A DNA stretch of 64,000 bases from Serinus canaria (GCF_022539315.1 NC_066326.1:10928601-10992600), one strand, 5' to 3'. Positions 1 through 11,700 are shown, numbered from the stretch's first letter. The notes: generated from the sequence alone by a model not told the origin. A program made the numbers and translations.

Positions 1-100
1 CGGGGGGAACACCATCAATGGCCCCGACAGCTGGGATGTCCTGATCAATAAGCAAGCCAGTGAGGATGTGGATGTGTTTGAGGAAGACACGCATCTTTAG
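1..100 (+). CDS. PODXL2: PODXL2 (endoglycan) C-terminal exon, partial
   Basis: The last 33 codons (base 2 onward, in frame to TAG at 98-100) encode a short acidic cytoplasmic tail containing SWDVLINKQASED and ending FEEDTHL. The terminal DTHL is a class I PDZ-binding motif shared by podocalyxin-family sialomucins. In known members it binds NHERF-type scaffolds and links the membrane protein to the actin cortex. The extracellular mucin, cysteine-containing and transmembrane parts lie upstream of the window. The call rests on this tail plus gene order: PODXL2 sits immediately upstream of ABTB1 and MGLL in human. PODXL itself has a similar tail but a different neighbourhood. Confidence 0.85.
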   Translation, partial: GGNTINGPDSWDVLINKQASEDVDVFEEDTHL

Positions 101-2957
101 AAAAAGAAAGGAGGGAACCACCCTCTTAAACACACTTGTTTTTCTCCTATCTTGACTGATGGACCATGGGATCAGGTGGCTTCTCAGGAACTTCTTAAAA
201 CCTTTGAACAAGTCTTTGGTAAAGTTTTCCCTATGGAAGTCCTGAGCCTGCATCTGAGGCTTGGAGCCAGGAGGATCACGGAACAGAGGGAAGCGGGAGG
301 GGTGGGTTTATAGATCTCTGTGTGTGTGTTCCTGTCAGTAGCACCGATGCTTTCATCACCTTTAAATGCACTTACTGTAGCTCTGTGGTAGTGGCTGAGA
401 CTGTCTGGATTGGAGAAACAAACTGGTGGGTCTGCCTGCCACCCATAGTCAGATTTGGGGAGTAAATTCACTTTCCAAATACTGACCTTAAGACCACATT
501 CAGTCCATGCAAGTGCAGCAAAACCTGTGCATTCTGGATGGAGGGGAGCCAAGATTCTGTCAATGTTCTGGGCAGACTTTGCAATCCCCCTGTAAAAAAC
601 AGGTTTTTTAGTGCTCTAGCATTCAGCTACTAATTGTATGAGAGCTGATGTTTACATTTGGGGAAAACACCCATCCCACCACTCCCTGCTGTCATCTCAT
701 TTCACCCCTGCTACCACAAACAGCCCCACTCCTTTTTTCAGCTCCACAACTCCAAGCTGAGCTTGCAAAGTTTGAGCACTTTACCCTTGCTTGACTGATT
801 GCAGAGAATTCAGTGCCATGGTGCAGCATTTTAGATGGAAATGTGCTTTAGGTTGGAGCATTGCTCAAAAATGGTGTTTACATGCCTCTTTCACAATAGC
901 CTGGGAAATCAGCAGGAAAATATCCCTTGTCTTGTGTAAGTTTTAAACTGGCTGGCCTTTTCCACTCCAGTTCTATTTTTCAGTTTAGTTTGGTTTCAGT
1001 TGGTCATTTTGCAGTAAATATAAAGACTATGTGAAACTTTTAAAATAGGGAAACAGTAATGTCCTCATCCTTTTGTTTCAATTTCAGCATCTTGCCCTGA
1101 GGGAAGGGTGGAAGTGTTTAATATTCCACAGGTATAAATCGGGGTAACATCTTTAAAATCACTGCATTTAAACAATGTAAGAGCCAGTTCTGATGAGATG
1201 AAAATCGAATGTAAGAGCTCCCCAATGAATGTTTCTCAGGCATGCCTCAGGCAACTTTGAGGCTCCAGCTCCCTGAAGATGTGTGCTAAAGGCACGTGAA
1301 TATGTGTAATTGTTCTCTGAGCCCTGCCTAAACTACTGTCAAGCATGAAATCCCAGAACATTTGTTTCTTCTGTCATTGAGGGATTGAGGGACTTGCTTC
1401 GGTCAGAGGCACCAGTACTTCTCTCCCTAGTGGTGGTGATCTGCATGCTTGCTTCCTGCAAGATGCAGCTTCACACTTGGTCTTGAAGGGAACCTTTGTA
1501 CACAGAGGCCCCAGATGTGCAGCCTGTAAATCTATCACTGTATGTATAGAGACCTCTAGCATGTTCCTCCCTGGTGGGTGTGTGCCTGAAGTCAAGGTGC
1601 CAGAGTCTGTTGTTGAGGTTTGTGTAGCGCTTTGCATGCAAACTGAATCACAGATCACCTCGATGGAGGACCACTCTGATACCAGTTTATTAAGGATTCA
1701 AGAAAGGTGGTAACCTTTGGTTTCCTATCCAGATTCCAATTTTCAGTGCTTTTAGCCTGCCTCCATATCTTTCCTGATGTTATGTAGGACACAGTGATCA
1801 TCAGCTCCTTTTGTACCTTGGTAGAGTTGCAGAGATGCTCAGAGTTCCTTCTCCTGCCCCAGCAGTTGGTAGTGGGGGACAGTCCATGGATGCAGACAGC
1901 CGTACCTGGCCCTCTCTGACCACCCCTCTGTGGGTGGCTCCTGCTGAATTTGATGGGTTTGTGCAGTAAAACTGCACAAGTTCATTGGCTGCGTTGAAGG
2001 CACTTTGGGGCTCAAAGGATTAAATGCAAATTGTTGTTATGGTGAGTAAATTAAAGCATGGAGTTAAAATTTGAGGTTTTATAGCACTTAGCATAACGGG
2101 GCCTGGCAAGCCAGTGGCCTTTAGGCAGCTGCACCATGTAAATCTTTCCAAGTCCAATAATCCTCATCAAATATGTTTTGAATGCCCAGTGGCTGTTAAA
2201 AAGATAATGCCACCAATCAGATGCAAATAATTTCTCCCACAAATGGCTTCCTTGGTGCATATCCCTGCTAAGAGCTACTTTGCTGCCCTGTTTTCTCTCC
2301 ACTATTCTAATTCAGAGAAACAACAAGGCACTGATAAAGCAATGCTTCTGGCTGGGCTCAGCACCTCCCAATCTCGTGTAAAGTCTTCAAACTTTAAAGA
2401 AACCAAGGGGGCTATGTGGGTTCAATAATCAGCTAGCAAGTTCTCCTAATTTGCTCTTCTGGCTTCTCGTGGCCTGGAGGATTTTCCAGAGATGCTCTTC
2501 TCTGTCTGGAGTATCCAGGTAATCTGAGAGACACTTTAAGGGTGGCTGTTGTGAGGCTGAGGACACTTTTCTGCTGTCTCTTACAGGGTGCACCTGGCTG
2601 TATGATCCCAGTTTAGCTTCAGAAATCTACAGAAATCTAGAATTTCACTTTAGTCTGGTGATACTTTTTACCCTTTTACAGTTTGTTTTTTCTCTGTATC
2701 ATTTTTTGCACTAGGCTGATCTTGTCAAGTCGATTGCACTGTTGTCCCTCTCCTGCCAGCCCTGCAGAGATGGGTCATCTCTGGGGACCTGCAGGCTGGG
2801 AAGCACTGTAGAGAGGCTGTTGGTAGCCCACTTAACTCTGTCCAGTGCTTGCATTTCCAGCTCTGCACAGGGAGGATGTAAAGAGGAAGAAAACCTTTGT
2901 CTTAGCATTTGTAACAGGAAGCTTTTCTATCACCCTAATGTAGTTAAACTTCTTTTT

Positions 2958-2963
2958 AATAAA
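2958..2963 (+). terminator. candidate polyadenylation signal AATAAA (PODXL2)
   Basis: This is a canonical AATAAA in a T-rich context, with GT-containing sequence 15-40 bases downstream. It is one of two plausible 3' ends for PODXL2. Use cannot be decided from sequence alone. Confidence 0.3.
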
Positions 2964-3126
2964 AACTGTGAAAGCTGGACTTCTCAGAGCGGTGTGCCAG
3001 GTGACAGAGCAGATGGAGGACACAAGGCAATTCCTGGAAAACTTACTCGGACATCACCATAATTCCATCTGCCAAATGTTTGGTCGCACTGACACCTGGT
3101 GGTGGTTGGGAGTTGGAAACGAAAAA

Positions 3127-3127
<1 letters not shown>

Positions 3128-3153
<26 letters not shown>
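3128..3153 (+). repeat. poly(A) run, 26 bases
   Basis: This uninterrupted A26 is preceded by GAAAAAT, so AATAAA runs straight into the A tract. It could be a plain homopolymer or the tail of an old retroposed sequence. No recognisable retrocopy or flanking target-site duplication was seen. Confidence 0.8.
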
Positions 3154-3158
<5 letters not shown>

Positions 3159-4216
3159 CTTTTCTCTTAGCTTTGGGTATTTGTTTCCTGTGACTTGCCT
3201 AGGATAACCTGCTTTATTCACTAGGGGCTGCAGGACTCGACTGTGAGCAGAGGAGCTTGTACCAGGCATGTCAAGGTTGGTTTATGTGAGGACAAGCTTG
3301 TCTGCAAAGTAGTGAGATGGGACATTCCCTGGAGTCACCAGTATAGAGGCCCTGGGTAGCAACACAGGGTCTCAGCTCCATCTTCCTGCTTTGTGTGCCA
3401 CTTGCTCCATCTGCTCCTTGGGACCACAGCTAGAATGCAGGGACTCTGCCTTGAAATGGAGGTGGTTCTTCAGAGAGAGCATCAGGTGCTGTTGAGAGCA
3501 GTGCAGTGCCTCGGGGAGCACCAGCAATAGCATCGTCTGGATGCACGGCCAAGAGCAGAGTGGCTCTCCATCTCTGGGGGATCATGGCCAGGTGGGAGCT
3601 GGGATGGCCAAGCTGCAGATTATTCCAAGGTGTCACCCAGAGATCTGGAACTGTGCCTGTAACCTGGAGTCTAACATGTCCTGGGACTGCATCCCGCACG
3701 GCGCCTTGGGGTGTGTAGGGTGGAAAGAAACAACGAGGAGTGATCCAGTAATTGTGCTGTGAAGGATGTAATGCAGCTTGAGGATACAGTTCAAGAGACA
3801 CTTTAAGGATCCCTCTGGCAGAGGATATGGTGTGAAATGAAGGAACGTTATCCTAAGGACTATTGCAGCATGACCTTAGAGCATTGCAGCAGGGTCCCAT
3901 TGCAGCCACTGCCATCAGCAACTTGTCTGTTCCCCTCTGCCTTTGCAGCCATGCAGGAGCACATCTATCCTTCTCAGCAGGTTTGGGACAGCTCCAACAG
4001 TCAGACACAACAAGCACCTTCATCTGTGCTGGCTCATGGGAGCCTCATGTGCTCATCTAAGCTGACAGCCAGGCTTTGAGCCGTTCTCAACACCTTCATT
4101 CCTGCCGGACACAAACTAGAAGCCCTGGCTGCTGCTCGGGATTGCTGCTGGAGAACACTTAGAAACACTTGTGTCTGGCCCTGGAAATAGCAGGGCTGTG
4201 GTTTTGTTTTCTTTGC

Positions 4217-4222
4217 AATAAA
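4217..4222 (+). terminator. candidate polyadenylation signal AATAAA (PODXL2, distal)
   Basis: AATAAA follows a T-rich stretch and is followed within 15 bases by the GU-type element CTGGGTGTCTG. By composition it is the better of the two candidate signals, but it implies a PODXL2 3' UTR of about 4.1 kb. Confidence 0.35.
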
Positions 4223-4631
4223 ACACACCTCCTGGGTGTCTGAACACTGACTTGAGTGCAGTGCTTTGCTTCGTTAGCTCTGCCTGAATTCATGTCTGCA
4301 TCTCGTAATGCAGTACTGGCCAGGGTTTCTCTGCCAGGATGGGGGTCGTCAGCCTGGCTCCCCTTCCCCACAGTACACTCCTTAATTCTCCTATCACAGA
4401 TTTCTGTGGAAGCCTTGAGCCATGCCAGGTGCCCAGGCTGTGGAAACAGGTTTCTCCCATGGAGTACTCTACCCCTCCAGTACCCACAGGACCAGCCCAG
4501 GATGCCTTTCCTGCTAGAGTGGCTTAGCACAAGCCTCTGTTCCAGAGGAGAGTCCTGCCTGTGTGCCCTGTGTCACATGTGTCCCATGCCACTCTCCACC
4601 ATCCCACACCTGCTCCAGATGTGGACCCCTA

Positions 4632-4975
4632 CAGAATCACAGAATTATCAGGGTTAGAAGGGACCTCTGGAGATCATCCAGCCCAGCCCCAGCTAAGGCA
4701 GGGTCACCCAGAGCAGGTGACACAGGAACATGTCCAGGTGGGACCTGAATGTCTCCTGAGACTCCACGCCCTCCTTGGGCAGCTGTTCCAGGGCTCTGCC
4801 ACCCTCAGCCTAAAGAAAGTCTTTCTCATGTTGAGGTGGAACGTCTTGTGTTTTGGTTTATGGCCTTTGTTCCTTGTCCTGTCACTGGGCACCATCAAAA
4901 AGCCTGGCACCATCCTCTTGGCACCTGCCTTTGAATAGATTAATGAGGCCCCCTCTATTGTCACAACTGCACAGA
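4632..4975 (-). mobile_element. CR1 LINE 3' fragment, inverted
   Basis: Read on the plus strand the segment begins CAGAATCACAGAATTATCAG and continues through GGGACCTCTGGAGATCATCCAG, a section of the GGGCAGCTGTTCCAG type and a CTTTCTCATGTTGAGGTGGAAC-like section. These are the hallmarks of the reverse complement of a CR1 3' end, whose terminus is an ATTCTRTG-type octamer repeat. It is 5'-truncated as usual for CR1. The far boundary is approximate. It ends within about 80 bp of the GC-rich minisatellite upstream of ABTB1. Confidence 0.88.
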
Positions 4976-5056
4976 GCCCAGAGAGAGCCCTGCCACATGT
5001 TCCAAACCCCATCCCAACCATGTTCTGGGCCAGCTCCCTCCTCAGGTGTGTTCCAG

Positions 5057-5490
5057 CCCGGTTCCCCCGGTTCGTTCAGGGCCGGTTCCCTTTTCCCGAG
5101 CCCCGGTTCCCCCGGTTCGCTCAGGGCCGGTTCCCTTTTCCCGAACCCCGGTTCCCCCGGTTCGTTCAGGGCCGGTTCCCTTTTCCCGAGCCCCGGTTCC
5201 CCCGGGTTGTTCAGGGCCAGTTCCCTTTTCCCGAGCCCCGGTTCCCCCGGGTTGTTCAGGGCCGGTTCCCTTTTCCCGAGCCCCGGTTCCCCCGGGTTGT
5301 TCAGGGCCAGTTCCCTTTTCCCGAGCCCCGGTTCCCCCGGGGCTGTTCAGGGCCGGTTCCCTTTTCCCGAGCCCCGGTTCCCCCGGGTTGTTCAGGGCCA
5401 GTTCCCTTTTCCCGAGCCCCGGTTCCCCCGGGCTGTTCAGGGCCGGTTCCCTTTTCCCGAGCTCTTCAGGGCCGGTTCCCTTTTCCCGAG
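5057..5490 (+). repeat. 45-bp GC-rich minisatellite, about 10 copies, at the ABTB1 promoter
   Basis: The marker TTTTCCCGA recurs at 5091, 5136, 5181, 5226, 5271, 5316, 5362, 5407, 5452 and 5481, giving a period of 45 (one 46, and a last short step of 29). Units differ at two sites. The first three carry GGTTCGTTC or GGTTCGCTC, and later ones carry GGGTTGTTC or GGGCTGTTC. From the fourth unit on, GGCCAG and GGCCGG alternate, giving a roughly 90-bp higher-order dimer. Because 45 is divisible by 3 and the unit lacks stops, three long open frames arise here. They are compositional artefacts. Confidence 0.95.
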
Positions 5491-5494
5491 CTCA

Positions 5495-5718
5495 AGCCCG
5501 CGTGTCCGCACGCACCGCCGCCGGCAGTTGTTCCTCCGGGCCGCAGGGGGCGCTGCGGGAGGGGCGGCGCTGGGCCGGGCGGGCGGAGCCGCTGCCGTGT
5601 TTACAGCGCCCGCCGTGCCCGCCCCGCCGCCGCTGCCCCTCGGCCCGGCCCGGCTCCGCGGCCGCTCGTCCGCTCTCCGCGTCAATGCAGCGCCGCCGCC
5701 CCGCGGCCTGGCCTGGCC
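5495..5718 (+). promoter_or_regulatory. ABTB1: ABTB1 CpG-rich core promoter and 5' UTR
   Basis: This very GC- and CpG-rich block lies directly in front of the ABTB1 start codon. It contains a GC box (GGGGCGG, 5561-5567) and several CCGCC and GGGC runs, and no TATA box was seen. It is therefore a typical dispersed, TATA-less vertebrate promoter. The exact start site cannot be read. CpG density stays high into intron 1, to about 5900. Confidence 0.7.
5539..5558 (+). promoter_or_regulatory. candidate CTCF-binding site
   Basis: CCGCAGGGGGCGCTGCGG closely matches the vertebrate CTCF core (CCASYAGRKGGCRS form: AGGGGGCGCT with an upstream CCG). It is flanked by a short self-complementary CCGCAG/CTGCGG. 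It lies between the minisatellite and the ABTB1 start codon. Binding is inferred from the motif only. Confidence 0.5.
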
Positions 5719-5774
5719 ATGGACACCAGCGACTTGTTCACCAGCTGCAAGAAGGGCGACGTGAGCCGTGTGCG
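5719..5774 (+). CDS. ABTB1: ABTB1 coding exon 1
   Basis: Encodes residues 1-19 (MDTSDLFTSCKKGD..., start of the first ankyrin helix). The start lies in GGCCATGG. The donor is CG|gtgagc, phase 2. The CpG-rich context matches a first exon. Confidence 0.96.
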
Positions 5775-8700
5775 GTGAGCCGGGCCGGGGAGCGGGTCCC
5801 TCGCACCCGCCGTTGCTTTAACCGCCCTGGTCACCGGGACGAGCGGAGCTGGGCCTGTCGGGGCGGCCCGGCCTCGCTGGGTCGTGTTCGCCTGAAGTTC
5901 GTCCCAGGCCTCCCCAGGGCGGCTATCACAGTTTGTTTCTCGCACAGAAATGCCGCTTGTTTGCACCCCGAGGAGCTGGGTGTGCAGCGGGGATTTGCCG
6001 CGGTGCTTAGGTTCGGGCGAGGTGTGCCCGGTTCCGGCAGGTGTCTGAGTGTCAGACGGTCGCTGCGTGCTCGTGGGTGTGAATGCTGCCTGTGGCAAAT
6101 GTCCTTGCACAAGGCTCCTCTCCAGTTGCTCCTCTTTACCGTTGGAAATGGTATTTGCGTTGGTAGGAAGCTGGATCCCTGAGATGCAATCGTCATGGAA
6201 ATGTTTAGACACCTTGTGCTGTAGGCTGCGGGAGTATGTCTGAGAAATGTGGGGATACTGAAATTTTAGGTCAAGTTTCCTTGCTCATCTCAAAGCAGCC
6301 CAGCTTAACTGCCGTGATTTTGGATCAGGAGGCAGATGGGCTTGTTGTCTGCAGGGTGAATACAAGGTTCAGCGTTTACAGCAACTTTTTCCCTTCATCT
6401 CATGGTTTGAAGCTAAAACTGTTCTTTGCCTCTTTATCCTACTCGATTCTTCCATCTCTTAACGTGTGATATGCCAGATAGTCAAAGTAACCTCTGTTTC
6501 AAGGTGCTTGCTAGTGAAGGGTAAGTGTGCAGATAGATAAGGTTTGGAGAACATTGTTATCTGTTGTGGTTGTGTTAGATTAAATCATTGGAAGCAATAA
6601 ATTGCAGGTTTACTGCAGAAGGGTCTGAGAGATGGTCTGATAGAGGTTTAAGATGACTTGTATAGAAGTAGTGGTGGAGAAATGAGAGTCTGAGAGTGTT
6701 GTCAGAGCAGGGGGACAAATTGACCACATGGGACTGAGCAGAAAGGAGCTGAGTTGCTTGGTGTGTTGAATGTGTTCAGAGGAACCTGAAGTTTGAGACG
6801 ACAAAGGTGAAGGGAGTGAAAGAGGACTCATGTGGTGGGTGATAAAAAAAGCAAAACTCGAGAGTCTTTATGAAGGCTGAGAGGGACTTTTATATGTGGT
6901 TGTTGCAGTACAGGCTCTAACAAGAGCAAGGCTGTGCAGGAGATTTGTTCTGCAAGGCAAAGCCTGGTTTCTAGAGGTGTCAGAGAGGGAGTGTTGGCAG
7001 CATTGGATCCAGCCTAAGCATGCAGGACGAGGAAGTGGCAGGATTTAAGAGCAGTCTGGAGCGACAGTGATGTTGCTTTTGTCAGGAAAAGCCACGAGCA
7101 GGAGGGAAGTCCAACCTTGGTTTCATAAAATTGGCCACTTATTTGCAAGCATCCAGGCTGGGAGTGTTGCTGGGGAATGTGAAGGTACTGCAGAAGTATT
7201 CAGGCTTCTTTTGAGCTTGCTGCCCTGTAAGAGATGTGTCTGATTACCCTCTTTCCCCATGTGCACCACTCAAAATTGAAAGGAGCTCCCAGACCATGCT
7301 GTAGAACACCATTCTTTGGGTTGAAGATTTGGCCAATGCCCTTTCAGCCACAGCTGACAGTTCCCCAACTCCAGTGCATGATCCACTCATATCTTTGGAA
7401 GTTACTCTATGAACTTGAAGTTACATCTTCTGAGAGAGGAGAATGAGACTGCGTGAGTAGCTGCATGAAGTTGTAACTTTGCTCTCTCCCTTTTCTTCCA
7501 GATACCTTCTTGAACAGCGAGATGTGGAAATTAATGTCCGTGATAAGTGGGACAGTACACCCCTGTGAGTGCTGCAGCCTGGAGCGCTGGCTGGGTGGGG
7601 GGGTAGGGCCTTCAGAGCTCCTTTACTCTCTCTGCATCAGCAGCCATGAGCACTGTTACAAAATGACTCAGGTTCTGCTTTTTTGGAGCTTTGGCTATGT
7701 AGTTCTGCTTCTCTTCCCTGTGGGTGCTGTGCTAAATGTGTCTTTGTCTCCCAATTTGTCTGGGGCTTGCTGTAGTGATGCTGACACATGGGGTTTTGTG
7801 GCCAAATTACCTGGATTAAGCACTCTGCTCTTGGGCTGGATTAGGCTTTTCCCTCACCAAAGTCTGGCATTTTAGCATGTCTTTTCAGGTGGAAGCTTGG
7901 CCTGGTAAAATGCCAGGTGACTGTGGGGTCACAGTCTGTCTGGCAGTAGGTAATGAGGAACCCCCCTGGAGGTGCTGAGGGATGTGCTGTGAGTTTGTTA
8001 CCTTCCCAGATTCCTAAGGACATTTAGACATCGGCATTATATTTAGAGTACAAAATAACTTCCCAAAGTAAAGGCAGACTAACATTTGGCTGCTGCAATG
8101 CATTTTACAGGATTCTCCTAATTTGCAGGATAATTTGAGATCCTTGTGAAAGAGAATCATGAAAGGCTTAGACTGTGAAAGAGAAAACAAAACTAATTGA
8201 AGTAGAACTTCAGGGGGTGGATTTGCTGTACACCCAGTGTGGATGCTGTTCCCTCCTTGGCACAACATGCAGCAGTCAGGCTGACAACAGAAGGAGCAAG
8301 GAGTGTTTTGGAGAATTCAGTGGACTGCTGTGTGCCCATGAAATGATCTGCATTAAAATGCGGATGGATTTGGCAACTGGTGGTGCAACAGAAGATGCTG
8401 AACCCAAACTGGGTCTTAAGATCTCCTTGCAGTGCCTGGGATTGCTGGGAACAGATCCTGCTTAGTCTGTTGCTGGGATCAGGCTTCTGTGATGTTTGGT
8501 AGCGATTCCTCACTCCTATCAGGAGTCGTCTCCCAAGCTTCTCTAGGATGCTCTGTGCTGTGATCTGTGTGTGGTGATGTGCCAAAACACTGAATTTTGC
8601 TTCCTACTGCATCTCTAATTTTCTTTCTATTGTTATTGTCAGGTATTACGCCTGTCTGTGTGGACATGAGGAGCTTGTACGTTATCTTCTAGCCAATGGT

Positions 8701-11700
8701 GAGCAAAAGTGTCCTCCTGATATGGGTGCAATGTCTTCCTCTGCTCTGTTGGAATTGTATATCCTTCTAGTTGTCCCTTGTGGAAACTTCTTCTGTTACA
8801 ACCAACCATCTTATCAGTGATCTCAGGCTACAGAGGGAGCCCTGCACACACCTTCATGGTCTCTTTTACAGGCCATTTGCTGCTGGAATTTGCTTCTTGA
8901 AATCACTTAAAATTTCTTGATTTGCTTGAAATCTTGAAAATGCACAGAAAGGGAGGCTGTCTGTGGTGGCTCAAGGCAGCATGACTTTCTGAAATCACAG
9001 CTGATGTTTTGTGAGGGTGCAGTGGTGTTGGGAATATGCTGATCTAAGAGTTGTACTTCATAGGAAGGATTGTCTGTGTAAAACTTTCTTGTACTCTACT
9101 GATAGCCCTGGCTTTGTAAGCAGGACTTAAAAGGGATTTTGCTAATCTCAAACAAAGCAAGACCAATTCTTCAGGCCATGTGTCTGCCCATTTGGTTCTC
9201 AGCACCCAGATTCCTCTAGGCACTGGTAGTGTTTTGCCAGAGGAACCAGAGTGCAGAGTCATATCTCAAAAGGTTTAGTTTTCTCCATTCCCAGCATCTT
9301 AATCAACCACTTGTGTAATTCTAAATAGGAAAATGCAAATGCCCTCCAAAATTCCTAGCAGGTTCTAACCTAAAGCAGTTGTACAAAGCAGAAATACTTT
9401 CTAGGAGGAGTTCTTAACAGTCCAAGAAATTATTGCACTCTTTGTTTAGTGAGATTTGTCTTCCTAGAACACTGCTGGAGCCCTGCTGAGAGGATTTTTA
9501 CACAGGTCAGTTTAAACAAGTCAAGACTTCCTCAGAAGGAGATCTGTCTGTGGAAGAGCAGCTTTAGATTGTACACGTGAGGGAAGCTCAGCTTTTGTCA
9601 ACATGCTCATCAGTAGAGGGGACCACAGTGAAACATGTCAGCAGACAGAAATCATACTTGTTTAGTGACCATTTGAGGGCACTGGAGAAGGATCTAACTG
9701 TGCCTGCTGGCCTGTGGCTGTTTTACAGGAGCAAAGTGTGAGGCGAACACTTTTGATGGGGAGCGCTGTTTGTACGGAGCTTTGAGCGACGCCATCCGTC
9801 GCCTGCTGAAGGAGTACAAGCAGATCACAGCCAAGTGCATGAGGAGGGACTACTATGATGTGTTCCTGCAGAGGTAAGGGCATGGGCATGGGCAGAGCAG
9901 CCATCAGCCTGCCTGAGCTCTTCTGCATGTTCCAGCTCTCTGTTCAGGGCAGCTTTGAAAGGCAGCTGATCAGTACCCTCTCTCATTCCTGGGCATGTAG
10001 AGCTTCCTAAGGGGTGTTCTTCTGTGCCCTAAGGGATGATCTCCAGGTGTGTGTGTGTGCATAGCCTCCAGTGAGTTGGGTGCACACTCAAGTCAACAGA
10101 AAGCTGGTCTTTATAATGCAGAAGCTCTAAGCTGTCATCCTTGACTGTCAAACCAAAATCTGATCACTAAAACCACATCAACAATCCAGGATAGTATGTC
10201 AACAGAAATTAAAGTTTTTAGCCTGAAGGTACTATAGCTTGCAAGCTGAAATTTTCAACACTGATCAAATGTTTCTCATTTGTGAAACAGAGCACTTTAA
10301 GAAGCCTCAAACTGATTCACAGTGACATTATACAGTTCTTTCTTTTTAGTTATTAAAATTTGTTAAGATACTTCTGAAAATTGCCTGTCCCACATTGTAC
10401 TAGAGCTCGAGTGGCAGGCTAACTTGCTCAGGAGTAGAGGAATAGTTTCAAGCTTTTCTCCTTGCTGTTTCTCTACCTTGCTAACTCTGATGTTATTACA
10501 GACTTGCTGGTTGTTTTTTTTTTTTTCCTTTTTATTTCCCACTGGACTAACTTACAAATGTTAAAACCTTGTTTTTTTTTTTTTTTTTTTTTTTTTTTTT
10601 GACACTGGAGTGTTAATAATCCTAGAAAAATCTTACAATCTTCCCAGTACTACAGTGTCCTAATTTCTGAAGCTGTAGGAAACAAGGGGAGGAAGGAAAC
10701 TCATTTATCTGAGTAAAATCAGATTCTGTGTTCCAGGGAAGTAGAATTTTGCAGAGTGATTTATTACTGCCCTGGTGACTGTAGCTCATATGTGCAGGGT
10801 TGAGCATACATGAAAGCTAAAATATGCTGGTTTCTGCTTCTCATTCAGATAGACCTTGAGTTAAAACTGTAACAAAGGGCAACAGATGGGAGGAAAAAAG
10901 TAAAAACTTAATGCTTTTGTTTGGTTTGGGGCAAGTCTCTTAGAAGGAAGGGTGTGCTTGGGGCAGGAGATTGAGATTGGCATTCAAGACTCTGACAACA
11001 TCTCTGCATGTGACTCCACATCTTTCTGTGCACCACTCCAGCTCTCTAGAAGGAGTATGATGCTTCTTGTCCACCTGATTTGACCTATTGAGGATGTTTG
11101 TGAGGATGTATATGGAAGGAGTGATGGGCTTTGGGAACACAAACACTGGTGATGGTTGCTGTAAACTCTAAAACTGGCAGTTTTGTTTTTTTCCTTTTGA
11201 AGAATGAAGGTATGGGCATGCAGGCATGAACAAGGCTTCACCTCTGATGTGGTAATTGCCTGTATTTCATGCCTGTCACATCCTTCCTTCTTCTGAGGGT
11301 GGGGGACGTCAAGTCTTCTATTTGTTACATGGTTAAAGCATGCACACTGACAGTGCCCAGAGAGCAGGAAAGTTGCATCTTTGTAGCTGAGCAGTTCTTT
11401 TTGAAAGTGTGTCATTTTGCAGGGTTTTTTTTTGACGTCTGAGGACTTAAAAGCAGTATTAACTTTTGAAGATGTGCTTGGCAGCAACTAGTTCCACTTT
11501 AAAATCTTGTGTTCAGGTGTTCACCTAAGACAGGAAGATTTCATTCTGCAGCCTCCCTGTGGCCCTAACAAAACTTCTTTGAGTTATGGAAGGGAGTGAG
11601 ACATTCCACTCCAGTATGTGAAGCACCAGCCCCTGTGCTGGCCTTCCCACTGGGCAGGGAGAGACTGCAATGCCCATGGGTATTTGTTCATTTAGACCTA

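Larger units (their letters stand above)
101..4631 (+). other. PODXL2 3' UTR and PODXL2-ABTB1 intergenic DNA
   Basis: No splice-flanked or conserved coding frame was recognised in these 4.5 kb on either strand. The first part must be PODXL2 3' UTR, because the stop codon is at 98-100. No AATAAA occurs close behind the stop, so the UTR is either long (candidate signals at 2958 and 4217) or uses a variant signal. A 26-base A run lies at 3128-3153. Short open frames here have no recognisable domain. Confidence 0.6.
5685..7513 (+). other. overlapping upstream ORF across ABTB1 exon 1/2 junction
   Basis: An ATG at 5685-5687 lies 34 bases before the ABTB1 start and out of frame with it. After splicing (5774 joined to 7502) the frame reads 30 codons in exon 1 and three in exon 2, then TGA at 7511-7513, so it encodes 33 residues. 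Its context is weak (T at -3, C at +4), while the main ATG has G at -3 and G at +4. Leaky scanning should therefore favour ABTB1. It matters only if transcription starts upstream of 5685. Confidence 0.45.

Noticed and set aside
3128..3153. Processed retrocopy ending in poly(A)
   Set aside because: No recognisable gene sequence upstream of the A run and no flanking target duplication.
4853..6182. Long open frames (250-378 codons) with PFPFPEPRFPR-type and similar repeats upstream of ABTB1
   Set aside because: They come from a stop-free 45-bp minisatellite whose length is a multiple of three, so three frames stay open at once. They have no homology and run across the promoter and into intron 1.
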